A stretch of DNA of 9,671 nucleotides from an uncultured Gemmataceae bacterium (GTDB lineage: Bacteria > Planctomycetota > Planctomycetia > Gemmatales > Gemmataceae). The stretch is taken from assembly GCA_937922175.1 (NCBI GenBank), contig CAKZUU010000257.1:1-9671 (forward strand), given 5' to 3'. Of this stretch, positions 1-5,777 are shown one piece after another. The translations under genes and the position numbers were made by a program. Positions within the stretch are counted from its first letter, which is position 1, and the number at the start of each line of letters is the position of its first letter. Under the pieces are notes generated by a model. The model searched no databases, was not told the origin of the DNA, and worked only from the letters and a program-made list of their open reading frames with translations.

Positions 1-141
1 GAGACGGCGGCCCAATGGCCGATGCATCTTCGGCGGGGACGCCTGGAAACGGTTCTCCGTCGGGATCATCACGAGAAACCCCTGGTTTTGCTGCGGACTT
101 GTCGCATCAGCGAGAGCAGCGATGGCGCATCCGGACGGTAA
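1..141 (+). CDS. Possible C-terminal tail of an upstream gene (partial)
   Basis: Reading frame 1 is open from the window edge to a TAA at 139-141, giving 46 residues that end in SDGASGR. About two thirds of its codons end in G or C, as in the real genes here, and the stop overlaps the glycosyltransferase start at 122 by 20 bp, which would fit translational coupling. The fragment is rich in Arg, His and Leu and shows no motif I recognise. The other two forward frames are also open over most of this stretch, so the choice of frame is weak. It could equally be untranslated leader. Confidence 0.3.
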   Translation, partial: ETAAQWPMHLRRGRLETVLRRDHHEKPLVLLRTCRISESSDGASGR

Positions 142-1042
142 GCCGAACATCTCACAAGCGCCGATCAGCATGATTCTGCCGGTGCGGGATCAAGGTGTGT
201 TGCTGGACCGGGCCGTCGCTGCCTGGGTGAAGGCCTTGCGTCAACGGGCGGTTCCTTTTGAACTGATCTTAGTGGACGACGGAAGCCAGGACGACACGGC
301 CCGACGCACCGAATCCTTAAGGGCGTTGTACCCGGAATTTGTTGTGCTTCGGCATGACCAGCCACAGGGATATGGAGCGGCGCTGCGGACGGCCTGGACT
401 CGGGTCCAATATCCGTTGGTTTTCATCACGTCGTTGGACTATCCGTACACCACAAGCGATTTCCGGAAGTTGCTCGATGCGATCGACAGTTGCGACTTGG
501 TTTCGGGATTCCGGGCCGCGAAACCGCTGCCGGGCTGGTACATCGCCTTCCATCGGATCACCAACGTGTTGCTGCGGGTCTTGGTGGGTTTTTCGCGAGA
601 AAAACTCCCCGGATGGCTTGGCTTCCGGGTCCACGTTTATAATCGCTTGATGCGAGCGATCTTGGGCGTGCAACTGGATGATGCGGAAAGCGCGTATAAA
701 TTGATGCGGCGAGAGGTGCTGGCGAGTTTTCCGATTCAGTCGGACGGGATCTTTGCCTTGACGGAGATAGTCGCCAAGGCCAACTTCGTGATGGAATGGT
801 TGGACGAGGTTCCGATCGGAGCCCAGAGCGGAGTTCCCGCATCGGCGCTGCGCATCCCCTTTCGCTGGCGCGACCGATGGCGGGACTTTCGTCGCGTCTT
901 TGTGCATCCGTTGTTCCACAATCCCGTGTCGGCGACGAAGTCGACCGGTCCTTCGGTGCCCCTCTCGTCGTCCCCGGAGGTGGATGAGGTCGTTTCGCCG
1001 GAGTCGGTCTCGACACTGGAATACCCGGGAAACGAGGCGTAA
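122..1042 (+). CDS. Glycosyltransferase family 2 (GT-A fold) protein
   Basis: A 306-residue soluble glycosyltransferase that would move a sugar from a nucleotide-sugar donor to an unknown acceptor, most likely a lipid or glycan intermediate at the inner face of the membrane. The N-terminal strand ISMILPVRDQ (about 15-24) is the usual GT2 opening. VDDGS at 51-55 is the nucleotide-binding motif, and QGYGAALRTA (82-91) matches the conserved loop before the metal site. DDAESAYKLMRREVL (186-200) and the SDGIFALTEIVAKA segment (207-220) resemble the dolichyl-phosphate-mannose-synthase/GtrB branch. The usual DxD metal motif reads S104-L105-D106, so only the second Asp is present. There are no C-terminal membrane spans, unlike GtrB. 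The ATG at 122 is preceded by a weak GAGAG at 112-116; a slightly upstream start cannot be excluded because the frame is open to the window edge. It lies 78 bp before tatC on the same strand. The family call is firm; the substrate is unknown. Confidence 0.85.
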   Translation: MAHPDGKPNISQAPISMILPVRDQGVLLDRAVAAWVKALRQRAVPFELILVDDGSQDDTARRTESLRALYPEFVVLRHDQPQGYGAALRTAWTRVQYPLVFITSLDYPYTTSDFRKLLDAIDSCDLVSGFRAAKPLPGWYIAFHRITNVLLRVLVGFSREKLPGWLGFRVHVYNRLMRAILGVQLDDAESAYKLMRREVLASFPIQSDGIFALTEIVAKANFVMEWLDEVPIGAQSGVPASALRIPFRWRDRWRDFRRVFVHPLFHNPVSATKSTGPSVPLSSSPEVDEVVSPESVSTLEYPGNEA

Positions 1043-1110
1043 AATTCCCTTGTTCGCTCCAACGGATTGCGGCTCCCCCGCTCCTCGGGCGCCGTCTCAC
1101 CCCAGCGGCC

Positions 1111-1114
1111 GGAG
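1111..1114 (+). promoter_or_regulatory. Ribosome binding site of tatC
   Basis: GGAG sits 6 nt before the ATG at 1121. It decides the start: an in-frame start at 1067 would add 18 residues rich in Pro, Ser and Arg that do not resemble TatC and lack this signal. Confidence 0.6.
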
Positions 1115-1120
1115 TGCGAC

Positions 1121-2203
1121 ATGCGCTCGCGCGATGAGATCATCGACGAAGACGATTTTTTCAAAGACACCCGCATGTCCTTTGGCGACCACCTGGAGGT
1201 GTTGCGGGCCCATTTATGGCGAGCGATTTACGGCCTGTTCTTCTGCATGCTGATCGGCTTCATATTGGATAGCATCGGGAACGCTACGGGGATGGACTAC
1301 ATCGGAATTGGTCGACCCCTGATGGAGATCATCCAAGCTCCGGTGAAGCAGTCGCTCAACGCCTTTTACGATCGTCGCATGAAGCGCTTACAAGCGGAGA
1401 AGGAGCAGGCCAACTCGGCGGCTGCCCAAGCGGCTCAACCCCGTGTCATGCGGCTTCGCTTCACGCGCGAGGACCTGGCGCAACTCCCGGGCCTCCGTGC
1501 CGATCTCTTGCCCGAGCATGTTGACCTCAATGCCGTCGTCGATCCCGTCGAAGTTTATGAGATCAACGAGCAAGTCACCGGCTATGTCCGGCCCCGCGAA
1601 CTAACGACATTGAGCGCTCAAGAGGGCTTCGTGATTTACTTCAAGGTCAGTTTGATCGCAGGCCTGGTCATCGCAAGCCCTTGGGTCTTCTGGCAGATCT
1701 GGTCATTTGTGGCGGCGGGCTTGTATCCCCACGAAAAACGCTACGTCCACACCTATTTGCCGATCAGCGTTGTCCTGTTCGTCCTCGGGGTGGTCATGTG
1801 TCAGTTCTTCGTCATGCCCAAGACGGTGGACGCGCTGTTGTGGTTCAATGAATACGTGGGTGTGACACCCGATCTGCGTTTGAGCGAGTGGCTCAGCCTG
1901 GCCATTCTTCTGCCGGTCGTATTTGGTCTGTCGTTTCAGACACCGCTGGTGATGATGTTTCTGGAGCGGATCGGTCTGGCTGATGCGGACACCTTCAAGC
2001 GGAAAAGAAAATATGCGGTTTTCGGCCTGGCGGTTTTCGCGGCCATCATCACGCCGACTCCCGACGCCATCACCATGATGTATCTGTGGCTGCCCATGGT
2101 GGCGCTCTACGAGTTCGGCGTTTGGCTTGCCGTCCTCTCTCCCCGTCGACGCCGCTTGGACGATGTTGAGGTCCCTGAATCGGAAGAATTGATCGAGGTT
2201 TAA
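1121..2203 (+). CDS. tatC: Sec-independent protein translocase TatC with enlarged first periplasmic loop
   Basis: TatC is the membrane receptor of the twin-arginine translocase; with TatA/TatB it recognises RR signal peptides and exports folded proteins. The product has 360 residues, against roughly 250 in most bacteria. Family landmarks are clear: HLEVLR (24-29) before helix 1, the IKVSL-like FKVSL (174-178) leading helix 2, IWSFVAAGLYPHEKRY (193-208) with the conserved E205, FGLSFQTPL (268-276) in helix 4, and ITPTPDAITM (310-319) before the last helix. Estimated helices are 33-52, 172-193, 212-231, 258-280, 300-313 and 320-339. The extra length is an insert of about 80 residues (roughly 82-163) in periplasmic loop 1. 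It starts as a charged Gln/Ala/Glu-rich, probably helical stretch (83-106) followed by a more mixed segment. The position of the E. coli helix-4 Glu170 appears to be Gln273; as I recall, Gln also occurs there in other TatC. No tatA or tatB is seen nearby. The next gene follows after 27 bp. Confidence 0.95.
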   Translation: MRSRDEIIDEDDFFKDTRMSFGDHLEVLRAHLWRAIYGLFFCMLIGFILDSIGNATGMDYIGIGRPLMEIIQAPVKQSLNAFYDRRMKRLQAEKEQANSAAAQAAQPRVMRLRFTREDLAQLPGLRADLLPEHVDLNAVVDPVEVYEINEQVTGYVRPRELTTLSAQEGFVIYFKVSLIAGLVIASPWVFWQIWSFVAAGLYPHEKRYVHTYLPISVVLFVLGVVMCQFFVMPKTVDALLWFNEYVGVTPDLRLSEWLSLAILLPVVFGLSFQTPLVMMFLERIGLADADTFKRKRKYAVFGLAVFAAIITPTPDAITMMYLWLPMVALYEFGVWLAVLSPRRRRLDDVEVPESEELIEV

Positions 2204-2218
2204 ACCACGGCCAACGTC

Positions 2219-2223
2219 AAGGA
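2219..2223 (+). promoter_or_regulatory. Ribosome binding site of the cobA-hemD fusion
   Basis: AAGGA lies 7 nt before the GTG at 2231 and supports this non-ATG start. The frame is open back to the tatC stop at 2201-2203, but no ATG, GTG or TTG lies between. Confidence 0.55.
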
Positions 2224-2230
2224 AACCCGC

Positions 2231-3820
2231 GTGTTTCTGGTCGGTGCCGGGCCTGGCGATCCGGCCCTTCTGACCGTCCGCGCGGTCGAGTGCTTGTCAC
2301 GGGCTGATGTCGTCCTGCACGACAAGCTGGTTGCTCGGCGGATTCTCGAGCTGATCCGTCCCGAAGCACGACGAATTAGCGTCGAAGAACTTCCGGGTGA
2401 GCATCCGACGCGGTGGCCTCACATTGTCCGCTTGCTGCTTGAGGAAGCGCGGCATGGTCGGATCGTGGTGAGACTCAAGGGTGGCGACCCGACCATCTTC
2501 GGCCGAGGGTTTGAAGAAGCTCAAGCCCTCCGCGATGCCGGAATCGCTTACGAGCTCGTGCCCGGCGTCACCGCTGCCTTGGCGGCAAGCGCCTATGCTG
2601 AGATCCCTTTGACTCATCGGTCCGTCTCCAGTGCCTTGGCGATCGTCACCGGACATGATGACGTGGTCGATTCCGAGCAACCTTTGGATTGGCAAGTCCT
2701 AGCACGGTTCCCCGGCACGTTGATCATTTACATGGGGATGAGACGTTTGCCGCAGATCGTGCAAACTCTCCTCGAACAGGGCATGCCGCCACGGACTCCC
2801 ACTGCCGTCGTTCAATGGGCCTCGACAACGCGCCAGCAGACGCTGACCGCCGATTTGTTCGACCTGCCCCGTCGAGCGGCTGAAAGGGGATTCGGATCCC
2901 CGTCGATCATCGTCATCGGTCCATCGGTGAGATGTCGGCCCGAGGTTTCATGGTTCGAGAAGCGACCCTTGTTGGGCTGCCGCGTGGTGGTGACTCGCCC
3001 TGCCCATCAAGGACAAGCGATGGTCCGCTCCCTGGAAGAGTTGGGGGCGACCGTGGCTTGCCTGCCGGCTGTCGCCATTGCCGAACCTTCGAGTTGGACG
3101 CCCGTCGATCAAGCCATCGACCGATTGGCGGAATATCAGTGGCTCGTGTTCACGAGCGTCAATGGGGTCAATTATTTTCTGGAACGACTGTGGCGTCGAG
3201 GTTACGATCTCCGTCACTTGGGGGCGTTGCGCCTGGCTGCCATCGGACCCGCCACCGCCGAGGCTTTGCAGCGTTGGTACCTGCGTGCCGACGTCGTTCC
3301 CACTCGCTTCGACTCCGAGGGGCTGGCGACGGCGTTGTCACCTCGTGTCGCGGGCACCAAGGTGTTACTCGCCCGAGCCGATCGCGGCCGAGACCTCTTG
3401 CAACACGAATTGGCGCGTATCGCATCGGTGGACCAAATCGCCGTCTATTCACAATTCGACACGCCTCATCTTGATCCCCTGGTCCTCGACGCCTTGCAAA
3501 AAGGAGAGGTTGATTGGCTGACCTTTACGAGTTCCAATATCGCGCGCAGCATTCTTGGTCGTCTGGGAGATGACGCCCGGCGGCACGTTCACGCTGGGCG
3601 GATTCGCATCGCCACCATCAGTCCGACGACGAGCCAGGCGGTCCAGCAGATGGGGCTTCCCGTGGCGGTGGAGGCAGTGGAGGCCACCACGGCAGGGCTG
3701 ATTGCCGCTTTGGTCGCCCAGGCACGTCCGATGTCAACGCAACTCGCGGAGAGTGGAGGCGGCAAGATAGATGAGGATCCCGCTCGCCAACAGGCCGATG
3801 ATATCAATGGCCAGAAATGA
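2231..3820 (+). CDS. cobA-hemD: Bifunctional uroporphyrinogen-III C-methyltransferase / uroporphyrinogen-III synthase
   Basis: A 529-residue cytoplasmic fusion of two tetrapyrrole enzymes. The C-terminal HemD part cyclises hydroxymethylbilane to uroporphyrinogen III; the N-terminal SUMT part methylates it with SAM at C2 and C7 to precorrin-2, the branch point to siroheme and cobalamin. SUMT (about 1-240) shows GAGPGD (5-10), RLKGGDPTIFGRG (81-93), VPGVTA (110-115) and GH at 141-142. HemD starts near PLLGCRVVVTRPAHQ (246-260) and shows an FTSVNGV motif, AAIGPATAEAL and a second FTSSN motif. Such fusions are known in several phyla. In the first domain, the segment after strand 2 reads VEELPGEHPTRWPH in place of the more common GKRxGxH form, which I believe is typical of planctomycete relatives. 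The last 28 codons (from residue 502) are hydrophilic, lie beyond the expected end of HemD, and are antisense in exact codon register to the small - strand gene. The GTG start is supported by AAGGA at 2219-2223. Confidence 0.93.
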   Translation: MFLVGAGPGDPALLTVRAVECLSRADVVLHDKLVARRILELIRPEARRISVEELPGEHPTRWPHIVRLLLEEARHGRIVVRLKGGDPTIFGRGFEEAQALRDAGIAYELVPGVTAALAASAYAEIPLTHRSVSSALAIVTGHDDVVDSEQPLDWQVLARFPGTLIIYMGMRRLPQIVQTLLEQGMPPRTPTAVVQWASTTRQQTLTADLFDLPRRAAERGFGSPSIIVIGPSVRCRPEVSWFEKRPLLGCRVVVTRPAHQGQAMVRSLEELGATVACLPAVAIAEPSSWTPVDQAIDRLAEYQWLVFTSVNGVNYFLERLWRRGYDLRHLGALRLAAIGPATAEALQRWYLRADVVPTRFDSEGLATALSPRVAGTKVLLARADRGRDLLQHELARIASVDQIAVYSQFDTPHLDPLVLDALQKGEVDWLTFTSSNIARSILGRLGDDARRHVHAGRIRIATISPTTSQAVQQMGLPVAVEAVEATTAGLIAALVAQARPMSTQLAESGGGKIDEDPARQQADDINGQK

Positions 3821-3919
3821 GCCCCCGCCAAACGGCAGGCCGACGATCAGGTCGAGCAGGAACAACAGCAGCATGACCCCGGCGACCACCAAGGCGCCGA
3901 TGCACAACTTCTTGTCCAT
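3734..3919 (-). CDS. Small two-helix membrane protein, function unknown
   Basis: The - strand encodes a 61-residue protein from an ATG at 3919-3917 to a TGA at 3736-3734. It has an MDKK start and two strongly hydrophobic segments, about residues 5-27 and 35-57, joined by a short LPFGGGSF turn, with a charged LRELR end. This reads as a real membrane hairpin and not a chance frame: hydrophobic residues are clustered, lysines are at the start, and it resembles small hypothetical proteins I recall from planctomycetes. An in-frame ATG at 3943 (adding MNASRGWV) is possible; neither start has a convincing Shine-Dalgarno, though a GGGG-rich stretch precedes 3919. A further in-frame start at 4000 would add a basic, non-membrane extension and would leave no leader after the -10-like box at 4018. 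It overlaps the end of cobA-hemD by 87 bp. The role is unknown. Confidence 0.7.
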   Translation of the reverse strand: MDKKLCIGALVVAGVMLLLFLLDLIVGLPFGGGSFLAIDIIGLLASGILIYLAASTLRELR

Positions 3920-4012
3920 CACCCAACCCCGGGACGCATTCATGGTAAGGTCCGTCCGACGCTGGGAGGCCTTTCCCGGTCCGGCTCTGATGCGTAACAA
4001 CGCCTTTGTGTT

Positions 4013-4018
4013 ATTGTA
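4013..4018 (-). promoter_or_regulatory. Candidate -10 box for the small membrane gene
   Basis: Read on the - strand this is TACAAT, one base off TATAAT, inside GTTACAATAAC. Transcription would begin near 4006 and leave a leader of about 85 nt before the ATG at 3919. No good TTGACA-like box is found 16-18 bp upstream, so the call rests on the -10 box and position alone. Confidence 0.3.
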
Positions 4019-4103
4019 ACTTTCGCAGAACGGCCAGAGTGACTTCCGGCGAAACCGAGCGGCCGGCAGAACGAATGATCTCCCGCCTTTCCCGCATAAT
4101 CGT

Positions 4104-4109
4104 TACAAT
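4104..4109 (+). promoter_or_regulatory. Candidate -10 box for the dehydratase run
   Basis: TACAAT lies in CGTTACAATC about 70 bp before the dehydratase ATG. A CATAAT at 4095-4100 is an alternative. Neither has a recognisable -35 element at normal spacing. Confidence 0.3.
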
Positions 4110-4178
4110 CGGAAACACCCGGAATGACCTGCCACAGTCCGGAGTTGCTCAATCCTTCCCTATTTGACGAGATCCACA

Positions 4179-5741
4179 ATGGCGTCGTTTTCGATGTCGG
4201 CGGAAGCCATTTGCCTGAGCCCGGAGGACAACGTTGCGGTCGCGGCTCGACATCTGGAACCCGGGGAGCCGCTCGCTGTTGGGAAGCGAATCGTGCCCTT
4301 ACGGGAGCGCATCCCCTTGGGGCACAAATTCGCCCTTCGAGACATCAAGCCGGGTGAGCCGATCCGGAAATATGGACAGATCATCGGCTTTGCCAATGAA
4401 CCGATTCCGCTCGGTGCGTGGGTCCACGTTCACAATGTGCGGGCTGAAGCCTTCGCCCGGGATTACGCTTTCGGCGAGGACTGCCCTCCCACGCCGTCGG
4501 CCACCGAGCGTCGCACCTTTCGGGGTTTTGATCGCGGAGCGGATCGCCCCCCCCATCAGCGGTATGGAACGCGAAATTATCTGGCCATCATCAGCACCGT
4601 GAACTGCTCGGCCAGCACGAGCAAGTATATCGCTGAACGAATTCGTTCAAGTGGGATCCTGGCGCAATACCCGAATGTGGATGGCGTCTTGCCCATCGTG
4701 CACAAACATGGATGTGCCATGTCTTACGATGGACCAGATCATCGACAGCTGGACCGAACTCTGGCTGGCTTTGCCCGCCAGGCGAACGTCGGGGCGTACA
4801 TCCTTATTGGATTGGGCTGCGAGACCGGGACGGCTGTTCACCTGATCGAGAATGAGGGGCTGATTCAACTCCGGGGTGATCGTCGGGAACCGACGGTCTT
4901 GACCATCCAAGACTGCGGCGGGATCGGGAAAACGGTCGAGGCGGGGGTGCGGGCGGTCGCCGAGTTGCTGCCGCGAGTGAACAACGTGCATCGGGTGGAA
5001 TTGCCGGCATCGCACCTGATTCTGGGGTTGCAGTGCGGCGGGTCGGACGGCAATAGCGGGGTGACCGCGAATCCAGCGTTGGGAGTGGCCTCCGACTTGC
5101 TGATTGCCCAAGGAGGAACGGCCGTGCTGGCCGAGACGCCGGAGATCTACGGTGCCGAACACCTGCTCACCCGTCGCGCGATTCGTCGTGAGGTGGGCGA
5201 GAAACTGGTCGAACGGATTCGCTGGTGGGAATGGTATACGAGCGTGTTCGGGGCCGAAATCAACAACAACCCCAGCGTGGGGAACAAAGAGGGCGGGTTG
5301 ACAACGATCTACGAGAAGTCGCTGGGTGCGATTGCCAAGGGGGGGCGCACAGCGATGATGGACGTGGTGCGATATGCGGAGCCGATCCGTGGCCCCGGCT
5401 TGGTGGTGATGGATACGCCGGGTTATGATCCGGTCAGCATGACGGGCCTGGTCGCCGGCGGGTGCAATGTGTTGGTCTTCACGACGGGACGGGGATCGGT
5501 GTATGGTTGTAAGCCGACACCCAGCATCAAGGTGGCCACCAATTCGCCGATGTTTGAACGCCTCCGCGACGACATGGACATCAATGCCGGTGTCATCCTC
5601 GAGGGCACGCCCGTCGAACAGGTCGGTCGGCAAATTTTCGAGGAGATTCTCGCCGTGGCGAGCGGCAAAAAAACCAAAAGCGAACTCGCCGGCGTCGGAG
5701 AAGAGGAGTTTGCCCCGTGGCACATTGGCCCGACGCTTTAG
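4179..5741 (+). CDS. UxaA/GarD-family sugar-acid dehydratase (altronate dehydratase-like)
   Basis: A 520-residue cytoplasmic enzyme of the family that removes water from sugar acids such as altronate or galactarate to give 2-keto-3-deoxy acids, using a divalent metal. An N-terminal SAF domain (about 16-86) ends in the conserved VHVHN (82-86). The catalytic part follows: RYGTRNYLAIISTVNCSAS (127-145), HKHGC (175-179), IGLGCE (210-215), IQDCGG (243-248), LQCGGSDGNSGVTANPALG (284-302), an NNPSVGNKEGGLTTIYEKS stretch (363-381), and GGCNVLVFTTGRGSVYGC (427-444). The length fits full-length UxaA (about 500) and GarD (about 520) with both domains joined. Several conserved Cys and His residues are kept, so it looks active. 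I chose the ATG at 4179; a TTG at 4164 or ATG at 4194 are alternatives, and none has a strong ribosome site. No other hexuronate genes are present, so the substrate is left open. The membrane-protein gene follows 36 bp later. Confidence 0.87.
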   Translation: MASFSMSAEAICLSPEDNVAVAARHLEPGEPLAVGKRIVPLRERIPLGHKFALRDIKPGEPIRKYGQIIGFANEPIPLGAWVHVHNVRAEAFARDYAFGEDCPPTPSATERRTFRGFDRGADRPPHQRYGTRNYLAIISTVNCSASTSKYIAERIRSSGILAQYPNVDGVLPIVHKHGCAMSYDGPDHRQLDRTLAGFARQANVGAYILIGLGCETGTAVHLIENEGLIQLRGDRREPTVLTIQDCGGIGKTVEAGVRAVAELLPRVNNVHRVELPASHLILGLQCGGSDGNSGVTANPALGVASDLLIAQGGTAVLAETPEIYGAEHLLTRRAIRREVGEKLVERIRWWEWYTSVFGAEINNNPSVGNKEGGLTTIYEKSLGAIAKGGRTAMMDVVRYAEPIRGPGLVVMDTPGYDPVSMTGLVAGGCNVLVFTTGRGSVYGCKPTPSIKVATNSPMFERLRDDMDINAGVILEGTPVEQVGRQIFEEILAVASGKKTKSELAGVGEEEFAPWHIGPTL

Positions 5742-5765
5742 CCGCTCCCGGTGCTCCCGCTTGGT

Positions 5766-5770
5766 GAGGG
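5766..5770 (+). promoter_or_regulatory. Ribosome binding site of the membrane-protein gene
   Basis: GAGGG lies 7 nt before the ATG at 5778 and favours it over an in-frame GTG at 5751 that has no such signal. Confidence 0.55.
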
Positions 5771-5777
5771 AAAATCG

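Larger units (their letters stand above)
3920..4178. other. Gene-free divergent control region
   Basis: This 259-bp stretch separates the - strand small gene from the + strand dehydratase. Frames here are short or low in plausible protein character. It is more AT-rich than its flanks near 4003-4030 and 4094-4110, where two -10-like boxes lie. A weak stem CCGGC (4046-4050) / GCCGG (4062-4066) sits between them. No riboswitch or tRNA was recognised. Confidence 0.5.

Noticed and set aside
1067..1120. 18-residue N-terminal extension of TatC from an earlier start
   Set aside because: Does not resemble TatC and lacks a ribosome site, whereas GGAG at 1111 serves the ATG at 1121.
558..1176. Two - strand frames of 180 and 146 codons opposite the glycosyltransferase and the start of tatC
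   Set aside because: Arg/Ser/Pro-rich with no motif, and opposite a well-supported GT2 gene.
4046..4066. CCGGC/GCCGG stem in the divergent region as a terminator or riboswitch
   Set aside because: Five pairs with an 11-nt loop, no T-run, and no conserved riboswitch core seen; expected by chance in GC-rich DNA.
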